DNA of 64,000 nt. It comes from Trichomonas vaginalis G3 (lineage: Eukaryota; Parabasalia; Trichomonadida; Trichomonadidae). The notes under the pieces were generated by a model that was given only the letters and a program-made list of their open reading frames with translations, was not told the origin of the DNA and made no database searches. Of the stretch, positions 33,973 to 43,599 are shown piece by piece (within the stretch, counting starts at the first letter, position 1; each line of letters begins with the position of its first letter). The position numbers and the translations under genes are program-made. Location: assembly GCF_026262505.1 (NCBI RefSeq), contig NC_067208.1, forward strand, positions 1,612,001 through 1,676,000. The letters are read 5' to 3'.

Positions 33973-34557
33973 TTAAAATGGTATGCCATATAGCTTCTTG
34001 AATTTGTTAAGAAGTATTTGAACGTGTTTTCCATCTGTATCTCTAGTGTTTACATAAGCATAGCCTTCCTTAGTAAAATATACTTGTAATTTCCTATAGT
34101 TTACGCCGGTATAAAAGTAGAAAGAGTCTTGTTCTTCGCTATAGTAGTAAAACTCAAAAGTATGCTTGCCATAGTCTGTAATTTCAATTGTTTCATCTTC
34201 TAGTTCGTCGACAAATTCGAATACAATATCTCGAAATTTGCCTTTGTTCTTATTGTTTTCAGAACGAGTGACCCAACGTAAGTTTTCAAGTCTATTGTCG
34301 TTTCTTATATGGTTTATATGGTCTACAAAAGGTAGATTGTTAGGGTTCGGTATAAAATGAGTTGCAATGACAATATGTTTAAAATAGTGTTTTCCACCAA
34401 TCCTCATCCTAGCATATCCGTCATTTCGCTCACATTCGCTTAAAACTCTTTTTGTCTTTTTGTTTCTGACTTCAAATGACTCACAACAGTGAATTTCATA
34501 TTTCTCATCTAACAAACAAGTTTCCCAACGGTCTTCTCCAACAAACTCAGCGTACAT
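33973..34557 (-). CDS. HNH homing-type endonuclease, second Y copy
   Basis: The 194-residue product differs from the one at 20670-21254 by only a handful of residues and keeps DHINHIRNDNRLENLRWVTR. It lies beside the YxYPxxW gene at a place where B has only a ~77-base remnant of the same gene. Two nearly identical copies within one element show recent movement. Confidence 0.88.
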   Translation of the reverse strand: MYAEFVGEDRWETCLLDEKYEIHCCESFEVRNKKTKRVLSECERNDGYARMRIGGKHYFKHIVIATHFIPNPNNLPFVDHINHIRNDNRLENLRWVTRSENNKNKGKFRDIVFEFVDELEDETIEITDYGKHTFEFYYYSEEQDSFYFYTGVNYRKLQVYFTKEGYAYVNTRDTDGKHVQILLNKFKKLYGIPF

Positions 34558-34600
34558 TTCAAATAAAATAAAAAATATTTTTTTAAAAATATATTGTTTT

Positions 34601-34679
34601 AAAATGGTATGCCATTTCATATTTCTCATCTAACAAACAAGTTTCCCAACGGTCTTCTCCAACAAAACTCAGCGTACAT
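34601..34679 (-). pseudogene. Short HNH gene remnant
   Basis: The first ~25 codons of the HNH gene (MYAEFVGEDRWETCLL-like) join directly to its last bases. B has nearly the same remnant at 47966-48042, so the deletion arose before Y and B separated or was copied between them. Confidence 0.7.
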
Positions 34680-34710
34680 TTCAAATAAAAATAAAAATAT
34701 ATTTTTTTCT

Positions 34711-35295
34711 TTACTTTACGTAACCACCTGCTGCCAAAAGTCTTTGACGCCAACCCATACCAGCTAATGAAGGTTGACTTGTTTTAGTATTGAAACTAAA
34801 CTTTGGTTTTGGTTTATCTTCAGTTTTTGGTTTTTCTTCTTCTATCGGTTTTTCGTCACTTTTCGGTTCACCTGACTTTACTTCACCTGCAGGAACAGTT
34901 GTGTCGTCAACATCTTCATAAATATCATATGCCATTTGTTTTTGTTTTCCTTTCAACTTTTTGTGTTTGTTGTAAAGTTTAGAATATTTCGACTCTAAGT
35001 CAATGAGATGTTCTATAATGAACTGTTGGTCAGTGAAGTAAACTTTTCCATCTGTTGTCTCGAAAGCTCCTTCAGACTTCAATATTTTATTTGTGAGAGT
35101 CTGTTTCTTTTTTGAGATACTAGCCGTTCCATTTCTATGAAAAGTGACTTTATAGTTAGGGTTTGTATTTCCAGACCTGGCACTTTCTATTATTGAATTT
35201 TTCTCTTCATCTGTAAGTTCTTTGACAGGTTTTGACAATGGTTCTGAACTTTTTGTTTGTGGTGTCAAATCTACCGTTTCAACTTCTTCGGTCAT
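34711..35295 (-). CDS. KDG-motif-like protein with charged Pro-rich tail (Y)
   Basis: The 194-residue protein has an EEKNSIIESARSGNTNPNYK segment followed by FHRNGTASISKKKQTL, which resembles the small proteins at 12846 and 15416, then a helical middle (LESKYSKLYNKHKKLKGKQK) and a Glu/Lys/Pro-rich tail. The B copy is 45154-45783. It lies in a row of small genes each preceded by TTTTTTACTGAGATGAA. The function is unknown; a core or scaffold role is possible. Confidence 0.65.
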   Translation of the reverse strand: MTEEVETVDLTPQTKSSEPLSKPVKELTDEEKNSIIESARSGNTNPNYKVTFHRNGTASISKKKQTLTNKILKSEGAFETTDGKVYFTDQQFIIEHLIDLESKYSKLYNKHKKLKGKQKQMAYDIYEDVDDTTVPAGEVKSGEPKSDEKPIEEEKPKTEDKPKPKFSFNTKTSQPSLAGMGWRQRLLAAGGYVK

Positions 35296-35313
35296 TTCAT
35301 CTCAGTAAAAAAT

Positions 35314-35469
35314 TTAGTTTGGTTTGTTTTCAACTGGTTGTTGTTGTTTTTTAAGTCGGTCTAAAACTTCCTGAGGTATAGGAAGAACTTGACAAACACG
35401 TGGTTGTGTAACTGCTGGAAGTCGACAAATCCATCTTGAACCCATTTGTCTCAATGCTGTATTGTTCAT
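35314..35469 (-). CDS. 51-residue conserved small protein (Y)
   Basis: The product MNNTALRQMGSRWICRLPAV continues to an ENKPN end. The same protein of 50 residues is encoded in B at 44982-45134, with a length difference of one codon, so the frame is kept by selection. The TTTTTTACTGAGATGAA promoter precedes both. The family is not recognised. Confidence 0.65.
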   Translation of the reverse strand: MNNTALRQMGSRWICRLPAVTQPRVCQVLPIPQEVLDRLKKQQQPVENKPN

Positions 35470-35488
35470 TTCATCTCAGTAAAAAACT

Positions 35489-35890
35489 TTACATTCTCCA
35501 AGTTTGAGGCGGTTGAGGTTGGTTATTGTTTACCCATTGTTGTGCATGGTTATATCCTCTGTTAAAGAATCTTTCACCTTGGTCCATATAGTGTCCTGCT
35601 TGGTTATAGTAGTCATTTGCTTTGTTATAATAGTTTCCTGCTTGTCTTCCTACATTGTCCATCCATCCTTGAACTTTTCCTCTTGTTTCAGGATTTGGAA
35701 TAAGATTTGTTGCATCTCGTGCTACATCCCAACCTTTCTGTACAGTTTGTATAATAGGTTGTGCTTTCTCTTTAAGTATACCTAATGTACTCAAAATCTT
35801 CCTTCCAACTCCAAATACACCTCTGGCTATTGTTCCCACTGCGGGTAAAAATCTGGATGCAACTCCTGCTAATGCGCCAAATAAACCCAT
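35489..35890 (-). CDS. Putative pVI-like membrane-active virion protein (Y)
   Basis: The 133-residue product starts MGLFGALAGVASRFLPAVGT, an amphipathic, glycine-rich helix with a possible N-myristoylation site at Gly2, followed by GKVQGWMDNVGRQAGNYYNK and a Gln/Asn/Pro-rich tail. Such N-terminal amphipathic helices are used by adenovirus pVI for membrane lysis during entry. The B copy at 44561 is almost identical. The role is inferred. Confidence 0.6.
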   Translation of the reverse strand: MGLFGALAGVASRFLPAVGTIARGVFGVGRKILSTLGILKEKAQPIIQTVQKGWDVARDATNLIPNPETRGKVQGWMDNVGRQAGNYYNKANDYYNQAGHYMDQGERFFNRGYNHAQQWVNNNQPQPPQTWRM

Positions 35891-35907
35891 TTCTTATGGG
35901 TTAAAAA
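35891..35907. promoter_or_regulatory. 17-bp divergent spacer between virion gene and integrase
   Basis: Only 17 bases separate the two starts, so the promoters must overlap each other and possibly the coding sequences. In B the spacer is 14 bases (44547-44560). Confidence 0.55.
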
Positions 35908-36310
35908 ATGACGAATCCAAACAAGGACCCCTATGTTTCTAAAGCGACAAAGAAAGCACTCATGGTAAAAATCTTTAGTTCAACACCAAATGCTTGGTTT
36001 ATGGATATCTTGGAAAACATTCCGAGGTATAGAGAAGATGGACCACCATACTGGCTAATATTTGTCGGTCAAAACACAAGATACTGTGAAGCCATACCAT
36101 TACAGTCTAAAAATATTTTAGATGTCTTAGCAGCTTTGACAATATTCGTTGACAAATACCATCCAACAAAACTAACATCTGACCAAGAAAGTTCTTTCAA
36201 ATCAGACGATGTAAAAAACTATCTGCGTTCAAAAAATGTAAACCAATATTTCATTGTCGACCAAAACCATTCTGCTCTTGGTGTCATTGACAGTTGTATA
36301 AAAATCTTAA
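35908..36310 (+). pseudogene. Integrase of Y, cut by the 36307 insertion
   Basis: The product contains NAWFMDILENIPRYREDGPP, FVGQNTRYCEAIPLQ and KLTSDQESSFKSDDVKNYLR, an rve-type core shared with B (43600-44546). The TTAA at 36307-36310 marks the point where a different sequence starts. What follows is not Maverick. Confidence 0.85.
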
Positions 36311-38587
36311 GGATACCCTTACATTGCGTAGTTAGAAAGAGAATATGATATTGTCATGATTGCTAAAGTTTTAGGCTCCAGAAATGAATATACATCAAAC
36401 TGAAACAATTGATAAATTGAATGAACTTTTGAGAGGTTCTCAAATAAAAAAAATTATCTAATTTTTTACAATATTACTATTATTTTATCCACATATGTAT
36501 ATATAGTAATTTGAGAAAACTTTTAGGAAAAAATAAGTTTAATAAAAATCTGAATTTTACTTGTTGTGGGATTGTTATTAATTGACACTCCAGACGTATT
36601 ACTAATAGTTATGCGTATGCAATTAAAGTATTTCTGATGGACAAAATGTGAGATTTATATCAGATAATTCATTTCTACTATTAAGTTATTCATTTATGAG
36701 TTTGCACTTATTCGCACTAAATAAATAACTATTAAAAATTGTTTTAATTAATTGACACCATATAATAGAGTGAATTTTGTTTGATCAAACAACAATAGAT
36801 GATAGATATAAAGCCAAGAAACTTGCTATTAATATGCTCTACTTGCTATTTCAATGTAAGTATGATATTTTCTAAATGTTTCGTTCAGATAACTTAGATA
36901 TATTAGTCAAAATTTGAAATTTTAATAGCACATATATTAAAAATAATTATTATTCATAAAAGATTAATGAAATAGTAAAAAAAATCAATCAAATTATAAA
37001 AATACAACATTTAGAAGAATTCTTATTATCCTTCAAAAAGTCAGTATTTCTGCTGTAATTTTCTACAACATTGTAGTTATTGCACTTTGTCTATGGATTT
37101 GTATATATGTTATATATAAATTATATATCTAAACTGCCCATAAGTGCAATTTTTATATAAATTGTTTATTTCTTTAACAATTTCATATGAAATATGCTTT
37201 TTTAAGCGTATCAAAGCTGTGTTCTTAATGTGCATGGATATATCAAGAAAAATGTCGAAAAAAATGTGAATTCACAAATTCACTGAATTTTCGCCGTTTT
37301 TTGAATTTTGCTACAGCACTAATATTAAATAATACTAAAATCTTCTGTCTTTGTAAAAGAATAAATTCTGACAAAAAGTGCTCGTTTAAATTTAATGATC
37401 ATCTGTATGACTAAGTGGTAAAAAGTGTTTATGACCAAAAAAGGGTTACATGCTTAGTCTATTTTTCTGACAGGATACTCTAGATTTACATGATCTCTAT
37501 TTCATATCTCCGTTTTTAGATTCTTCGACAGATTTTATGATAGAAAACCAAGATTAACAAATTTCCGGCATGTTAATGAAGAAATCTGCAGCTACCCTCA
37601 ATATTATTTCAATAATCAGTATCGTTTCTCTTACAATTTATTTTTTTCTCAATAATTTAACAAGAAATAACAATACACACTTGGTTTTACGTATAAAAGC
37701 TAAGTGTCGAACTTAATCAACTTTACTTACTTAGCAAATGAATATTTTTGTGGTTGCGAGTTCTGAATGCTGAAGTTTTAGATTTCTCTATAAATGATAT
37801 CATTGCACTTACAATGTTGTTCCAGCCTATCGCATAAATCATAGAAAATCCAAAAAAAAAATAATATAAAGAAAATTCATGTCATGAAGTTCAAAAAATA
37901 CCGTGTAACATTAAAATTTGTTATGCATAATACATTTTAGCTATTATTGATTTTTTTTAATTTTCGAGAAATTGAATGGTGAGTCCGATAGAGAAATTTT
38001 TAAAAATCCTAGTGCCTCATAGAAGTAATTTCCCTCGTCTCCCATACTTCCAAATGTATGCATATGACATAAACTTTTATGCATTACACAAGTGGCCAAT
38101 AATATCTATAGAGTAAAAAATTAGAAATTTAATTTTTTTATATGATAGTTATATTTCAGATTTGCGAGCGTAACTTTTTTCTCCATGGCATACTTGTTTT
38201 AAGAGCAAATGATCAAAATCGTCCTTCAATTATTGAAGGAGCTGATATCTTTTGAAAATTGAATTGAAAGGGTATTCAATTTTCAAATTTCCTCTCAATT
38301 TTGGAAACATATCAACTCTATGAATTAACAATTATGTGCCTTCACAGTTTATCAGTCATATAAGGTGCTTATAAAGAAAAAAGTTACGCTCGCAAAATAT
38401 GTTTTTATATAGATTTCACATAAAATAATTATGTAATTTCTAAAAAGAATATTTTTGTTCTTGAATATTAAAGTGTATTGTAGTTTAAAAAGTTTTAAAT
38501 ATGTTGCTAAAATTTCAGGTTTATAGCTCATGTCTAGCATGACTTCTTCGTATGCGCAAAAAATCTGACACGTAAGGGTATCCTTAA
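36307..38587. mobile_element. Candidate DNA transposon with TTAAGGATACCCTTAC ends
   Basis: TTAAGGATACCCTTAC at 36307-36322 is the exact reverse complement of GTAAGGGTATCCTTAA at 38572-38587. TTAA at both outer ends recalls piggyBac-type target duplication. Inside I find no transposase, only AT-rich sequence with short broken frames, so it is non-autonomous or decayed. The sequence right of 38587 does not continue the integrase, so the right flank was lost or rearranged. The family assignment is uncertain. Confidence 0.5.
38161..38396. repeat. MITE-like repeat with 20-bp perfect inverted ends
   Basis: TTTGCGAGCGTAACTTTTTT at 38161-38180 is perfectly inverted at 38377-38396. The 236-bp unit holds an inner fold-back region with ATTATTGAAGG and TTTTGAAAATTGAATTG. 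There is no coding potential. It lies inside the larger candidate transposon. Confidence 0.65.
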
Positions 38588-39112
38588 AATGGATATTCTT
38601 ATATGGAAAGGAATAGATAAAATAGGAGTGAACCATCAGGATGATGCTCGAATAGATGTTTGAAGCGTATAATCTGGGAAACGATAATAAAAACAATGTT
38701 AATAATAGTATCAATCCATCATTTGCCATCTCAGATATAGAACTATTCATTTATCAATGCATTCTATCTGCTTCTTTGATAAATGCAGCTCTTCAAAAGG
38801 ATCTACTGTTCTATTTGAAAAATCAGATTGTTCTGTTGTTCAACACAGGTTTTGTATTCATAACTGTTTTGCAACAACATAAGGTCATATTTCATATTGC
38901 TCTTGAGTTTTTAAATTATGTTGAACAAGGTTCTGCATGTGAATGCGGCATTTCAAACTATTTCTTTATACTTTATCATACAAATGGAAAGATGAAATTT
39001 TCATCTTTGAATATGAGTAAAAATGTGCATCTTTTAATGCTGCATTAATGATCATGACTTCAAAATTTAAGAAACCTAATTATTCAAATATAGAAGGTAA
39101 TAAAAAAAAAAA
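38588..39112. other. Non-Maverick flank without a supported gene
   Basis: The stretch is AT-rich. An open frame at 38656-39048 (YQCILSASLINAALQKDL, LFYLKNQIVLLFNTGFVF) has no recognisable motif or promoter, so I do not call it a gene. Directly before 39113 lies a run of As. It is the left flank of element B and probably host DNA. Confidence 0.5.
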
Positions 39113-39121
39113 AGGGAGTGG

Positions 39122-39222
39122 GGCCTCCAGGCACTTCGTGCCTTCTAGCCCTGAAGATGTTTATTATAAATGATTTTTTTTTCTTGGGATGGCCTTCCAG
39201 GCACTTCGTGCCTTCTAGCCCA
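39122..39222. repeat. Terminal hairpin repeats of B
   Basis: CCAGGCACTTCGTGCCTTCT occurs twice, about 69 bases apart, each with a GGCAC-TTC-GTGCC hairpin. The same unit is at 63930-63962 in the right repeat. It lies at the very end of the element, like the hairpin of X at 16272. Confidence 0.8.
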
Positions 39223-39369
39223 TAAAAAATTTTGCACAAGACCCAAGAGGAGGACCGGAGCCCCAGCCGACCAGCCGTTGACTTTTTTGTTTCACTTTTC
39301 ACAAATTATATATGTTTTCATGTTTTGTCAAGATTTCTTCGTAATGAGTGTAAATGACCCAAAAATAAT

Positions 39370-39770
39370 GTTTAGGGTAGAATGTTAGATCTAACATGTT
39401 TTCTAACATGTTTTCTAACCTCATGAATTTGTCAAGATTTCTTCGTAAATGTTTTGTCAAGATTTCTTCGTAAATGTTTTGTCAAGATTTCTTCGTAATG
39501 AGTGTAAAGGACCAAAAAATAATGTTTAGGGTAGAAGGTTAGATCTAACCTCTTTTCTAACCTCTTTTCTAACCTCTTGAATTTTCAAGACTTCTTCTTC
39601 GTACATGTTTTGTCAAGACTTCTTCATCGTACATGTTTTGTCAAGACTTCTTCATCGTAAATGTTTTGTCAAGACTTCATCGTAATGAGTGTAAAGGACC
39701 AAAAAATAATGTTTAGGGTAGAAGGTTAGATCTAACCTCTTTTCTAACCTCTTTTCTAACCTCTTGAATT
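39370..39770. repeat. Three dispersed palindromes in the B terminal repeat
   Basis: Units at about 39373-39425 (TGTTAGATCTAACA type), 39530-39580 and 39716-39770 (GGTTAGATCTAACC type) alternate with TTTTGTCAAGACTTCTTC repeats. Mirror copies are at 63388-63780. They occupy the region upstream of the methylase gene. Confidence 0.85.
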
Positions 39771-39877
39771 TTCAAGACTTCTTCTTCGTACATGTTTTGT
39801 CAAGACTTCTTCATCGTACATGCTTTGTCACTTTTCTGTCACTTTTTGGGTAAAAACATTTTTATTATTATATATAA

Positions 39878-40696
39878 ATGAATTTTACAAAACCACCGTT
39901 ACCGTTCTTTGGAAATAAGAGTAAATGTAAAGATATTATATTGAGAGAACTTAAGAAACTACCGAATGGTCTAACATTTGTAGATTTGTTCGGTGGAAGT
40001 TTCTATATATCCCATTTATGTCATACAATATTCCCAGACTCAAAGATTATATGCAATGACTTCGACAACTATATGGACCGTCTCAAACATATTCCAGACA
40101 CAAACAATATATTGAAAGAGTTAAAAGAAAAGATACCTATAGGTAAGATGGAACGTATACCATTAGATAAGAAAAATATTGTGAGAGAGGTTTTGAAAAA
40201 AGCAGAATATATAGACTGGGATAGTATATCTGCTAGACTATTATATAGTGGTTCTATAAGAGTTCATGACATTGAAACACTTATGTCAAAAGTTTTATAT
40301 CTTAACTATACAAATGTTTTCAAAGAGGACATAGAAAAATATATTGAGGGTATAGAGTTTGTGAGATGTCATTGGACAGAGTTGTATGAAAAATATAAAG
40401 ACAAGGAAAATGTTTTCTTTATAGTGGACCCGCCGTTCTATAACACATGGGATTTTCAATACCAAGTAGACTGGACTTTGAGAGACTCTTTAGAAACTTT
40501 AGACGTTATACATAACCATCCATGCTTTTACTTTACATCCGATAAAAGTGGTTTGGAAACCGTTATGAGATGGTTAGAGGACATACATGACTATGAGTTT
40601 ATATATGACAAGATAGAATATGAGAGAGGTCCTATAAACTGGAGAAAGTGTCACAATAAAGAAATTTTATTAGTAAGTAAATGTGGTTTGAAATAG
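39878..40696 (+). CDS. Dam-like (D12 class) DNA adenine N6-methyltransferase, left copy
   Basis: The 272-residue enzyme has the N-terminal PPLPFFGNKSK motif, the AdoMet motif FVDLFGGSF (34-42) and the catalytic DPPF (184-187), the order of Dam-type enzymes. It would transfer a methyl group to adenine N6, in Dam enzymes at GATC. T. vaginalis DNA is known to carry 6mA, with methylases of Maverick origin. GATC is the centre of the palindromes packed around this gene. It lies in the terminal repeat, except for its last ~20 residues (GPINWRKCHNKEILLVSKCG), which differ from the right copy. Confidence 0.93.
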   Translation: MNFTKPPLPFFGNKSKCKDIILRELKKLPNGLTFVDLFGGSFYISHLCHTIFPDSKIICNDFDNYMDRLKHIPDTNNILKELKEKIPIGKMERIPLDKKNIVREVLKKAEYIDWDSISARLLYSGSIRVHDIETLMSKVLYLNYTNVFKEDIEKYIEGIEFVRCHWTELYEKYKDKENVFFIVDPPFYNTWDFQYQVDWTLRDSLETLDVIHNHPCFYFTSDKSGLETVMRWLEDIHDYEFIYDKIEYERGPINWRKCHNKEILLVSKCGLK

Positions 40697-40812
40697 GACT
40701 ACTTGTTTTAGGTTTTTTCCATTGTGTCATTTATTTATTTGACGTGGCAGAAAAGTACAGAGAATATGAAGATGAACCAATGCCTGCAAATGTTCAGTAT
40801 ATGTACTCGTAA
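40681..40812 (+). CDS. 43-residue single-pass membrane protein
   Basis: The ATG overlaps the end of the methylase gene. The product MWFEIGLLVLGFFHCVIYLF has one hydrophobic helix and then a charged tail (DVAEKYREYEDEPMP). The position in the row of virion genes suggests a small virion membrane protein. It was found by reading the frame directly, and the family is not recognised. Confidence 0.5.
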   Translation: MWFEIGLLVLGFFHCVIYLFDVAEKYREYEDEPMPANVQYMYS

Positions 40813-40835
40813 GAGATATTTTTATCTAATATTAA

Positions 40836-41198
40836 ATGGACGCACAGAACTTAGCGAATGCACAGCAACCTGGACAACCAAACCCAGAGAATATTCCAAA
40901 TGAAGTTAGAATACAAACTGCAATGGCAAACTATGGTCAAGTGCCAACAGATGTACAAATGCAAACTGCCATGTCAAATGACGCTGCGTTAGGTTTGCCA
41001 CCATGGTATGCAAATATGAGATGGAAAGAGTTTTATACAAACCCTGAAGTGGGATATAAACAACTTTATGCAGATGACGCGAACACAGGAGTTGACCCAG
41101 AATATGTTTTCTACCAGAGGAGAAACAGAATGTATGAGCTCCAGTTAAAGAATGCTATGGAACTCAACAGGAAACGCAAAAGACTAGGCGGACATTAG
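40836..41198 (+). CDS. Hypothetical virion-row protein with tandem TAM motifs
   Basis: The 120-residue product has a duplicated segment (NEVRIQTAMANYGQ and TDVQMQTAMSNDAA), a middle WYANMRWKEFYTNPEVGYKQ and a basic end (ELNRKRKRLGGH). A TTTTTATCTAATATTAA promoter directly precedes the ATG. It is the first of a row of small genes. The function is unknown. Confidence 0.6.
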   Translation: MDAQNLANAQQPGQPNPENIPNEVRIQTAMANYGQVPTDVQMQTAMSNDAALGLPPWYANMRWKEFYTNPEVGYKQLYADDANTGVDPEYVFYQRRNRMYELQLKNAMELNRKRKRLGGH

Positions 41199-41216
41199 AT
41201 TTTTACATATAGTAAA

Positions 41217-41459
41217 ATGGGTTTCTTCAGTAGTATTGGAAACTTCTTTCGAAATGTTGGAAGAGGTATATGGAATGGAATAAAAACCGTAGGAAGAGGA
41301 ATTTGGAACGGTGTCAAAAATATTGGTAAAAGGGTAGGTCAGTTCGTTGGTATTATACCTAAAGACCCTGAACCAGAAGAACAAGCTCCTGTTATACAAC
41401 AGCCTGAACCTGCACCACAGTCTAGTTGGCAACCAAATCCAACACCTCAACCGTATTAA
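41217..41459 (+). CDS. Small amphipathic virion-like protein
   Basis: The 80-residue product MGFFSSIGNFFRNVGRGIWN contains the repeat VGRGIWNG twice and a Pro/Gln-rich tail. The glycine/aromatic amphipathic N-terminus resembles that of the 44561 protein, so a membrane-active role in entry is possible. A TTTTTACATATAGTAAA promoter lies before the ATG. Confidence 0.55.
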   Translation: MGFFSSIGNFFRNVGRGIWNGIKTVGRGIWNGVKNIGKRVGQFVGIIPKDPEPEEQAPVIQQPEPAPQSSWQPNPTPQPY

Positions 41460-41463
41460 AAAA

Positions 41464-42306
41464 TTATATTTTTACCGTTCGATAGTAGTTGTATATGAAA
41501 CTAAGTTCTAAGTAAAACGCATGGTATAATGGAATTATTCTTTTTCTTCCATCTGTAGTAAACCATACTTGAAAGTCTGAAATACTTCCACTTGGTGGTT
41601 CGTATAACTTTGTAGGTTTTTCGTAAAAGTCATTTGCCAAGCATAAGAAGAGTTTTGGCGCAGAAAATGAAGCATGAACAATAATAGCAGCTGGGTCGAA
41701 ATATTTTCATATGTTCCATTAGGGTTTTCGACTTCATAAAAGTCTGGGTGTACTGGATATGCTGCAGGCTGATTTAACATCCTCATAAATCTATACCATG
41801 CCAAGTTGTTATATTTTGTAGAAATATAAACGTTTTCTCCAAGGTCTTCTATTTTATTGATTTTAACAGTTGCATTTTTCCTGTCATAAATAATATCGAG
41901 ATGGTATTCTCCTTCGTCAATGTTATACTGGTTTGCATATTCGAGATAGATGTCGTTTATTTTTTCTTGAAAAGCTTGAAGAGTTGTTTCTAAGTTTACA
42001 AGCAAACTAACTTGTAAAAGTTTTCCCTGTTCAAATTTCTCATACATACGTTTTCTTTGTTATAGTATCGAACTTCAAAACCGACCGTAAATGGGAAACC
42101 ATGTATGGCTTCTGAAATGAACTTCATTCTACGAAAGCCAATAGCTTTTGTGACGGATGGTCTCTTAACCATCTTAATGGGTAGTCAAAACGATAGCCTT
42201 CATGCTTTACGGTCTCTGTCTCAAACTTTTGACCGACATTAGTAAAAAGTTCATCTAATGGTTTAGTTGTAGCAACTCTAGAATTTTCTTTTTCTATTGG
42301 AAGCAT
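41464..42306 (-). pseudogene. YxYPxxW-family virion protein (B, second copy, broken)
   Basis: The start reads EKENSRVATTKPLDELFTNV with YRFDYPLRWLRDHPSQKL, and the end codes for FYLELSFIYNY, so it is a paralogue of the whole gene at 48071-48931. B therefore holds two members of this family. It looks broken, about two or three breaks. Confidence 0.7.
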
Positions 42307-42379
42307 ATTTTATCTAGAATAAAAATGTCGAAAGATATTGCTTCCATGAGAGAGAATACAACACAACCGACAACTCATT

Positions 42380-43589
42380 ATGCAAGCTCTAAATAAGAAC
42401 ACAACAAACTTTTCAAACTATTCTAAGATATCTGAGTCATTGAAAGAAGGAAACTTAAAACTGACATTAAACCCAATGACAGATGAGTTTCTGTTTCAAG
42501 ACAATAAGAACCATACTGTCTGTATAAATCCAACAAAAGGAACTTTAAACGAGAAACCTATAAATGAACTTCTTTTGAAAGCAGATGTTGACAACAAAGC
42601 TGACAAAGAATATGTAGACGATGCAATAGCAAAAGAAGAAGAAAGAGCTAACAATGCTTATGCAACAAAAGAACATACTCATCCTGAACTAGCAGACAAA
42701 ACATATGTTGACAATAAAATGTCAAGTGAAGTGACAAGAGCTGAAAACGAATATTCTAAAAAGACTCATACACATTCTATATCTGAAATAACAGACTTAC
42801 AAGAAACCTTAAACAGTAAAAGTGCCGTTGGACATACACATTCTATATCTGAAATAACAGACTTAAACGTTAGCCTTGAAAAGAAAGCAGACAAGAACAT
42901 ACACATACAAGTTTTACAACTGTTGCTATAGAAAGTATTGAAGGAACGGTTGAAGAAACTGGTGGGGATGCATTATATTGTAAACCTCCTAACTTTCCAC
43001 AAGGTTTAACATCGGATGACGACATAACGACGATGAGAAACATTAGATGTAAAGATGTTTATGTCATGAAGGATGAACATAATATTAAATTCACTGCTCA
43101 AGATTTATATGACAAGAAAGCAGACAAAAAAGAGCTTCAAACATTAAAGACAGAAATACTTCAAACATTATATCCTATAGGCTCTATTTATACGTCAATG
43201 AACTCTACCAGACCAGAAGTAGTACTTGGTTTTGGAACTTGGACTCAAATAGTCGACAGGTTTTTTTTTGTGCAAAACTCTTCAAAGGAAACAGGTGGAA
43301 GTAAAACGATTTCAGGTGAAAATTTACCTGCACACAGTCACTACATAGATTTAAGTACATCTCAAGCAGGTTGGCATAGTCATAGATTTTGGGATTGGTC
43401 AGGAATGACAAAAGGTAAAGGATATGATGTTAAAGAGGACGTTAAGTTTGCTATAAATTGTTACTGGAATAACACTGATGTAGGAGGAATCCATACACAT
43501 CACGTTACAGGATATACGCAAACAACGGGACAAAGTAAAGAATACATGCCACCTTAATGACAGTTTACGCATGGTATAGAAATGCTTAG
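42380..43589 (+). pseudogene. Tail-fibre/collar-like gene (B, broken)
   Basis: The product has shaft repeats (HTHSISEITDLQETLNSKSA), then the collar pattern YPIGSIYTSMNSTRPEVV, GGSKTISGENLPAHSHYI and a GIHTHHVTGYTQTT ... MPP end. This is the same phage-type fibre design as in X at 44-2402, though the shafts differ in sequence. It looks broken, about two breaks. It sits between virion genes and integrase, as in X. Confidence 0.72.
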
Positions 43590-43599
43590 TCGCATTTTC

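Larger units (their letters stand above)
29696..36310. mobile_element. Maverick/Polinton Y, left part (reversed)
   Basis: Read on the minus strand the gene order equals that of B from the integrase (44.5 kb) to the KilA-N/T5orf172 gene (52.06 kb): integrase, pVI-like, small genes, YxYPxxW gene, array, 312-residue gene. Compared with B it lacks the short polymerase and has a full HNH gene and a different KilA-N gene. It is cut on one side by X and on the other by the 36307 insertion. About three or four genes look broken. Confidence 0.85.
39113..40629. repeat. Left terminal inverted repeat of B
   Basis: The repeat pairs with 62531-64000 over about 1.47 kb. It contains two GGCAC-TTC-GTGCC hairpins, three AGATCT palindromes with AGACTTCTTC linkers and nearly all of the methylase gene. 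The two methylase copies differ by about one residue in the shared part, so the copies are very similar. Confidence 0.92.

Noticed and set aside
36307-38587. Firm assignment to piggyBac
   Set aside because: TTAA ends fit, but there is no transposase, and the expected target duplication cannot be confirmed because the right flank does not continue the integrase.
38352-39048. Two 130-residue frames near 38.4-39.0 kb as host genes
   Set aside because: They overlap on opposite strands, are rich in Phe, Ile and Lys as expected from AT-rich DNA, and show no motif or promoter.
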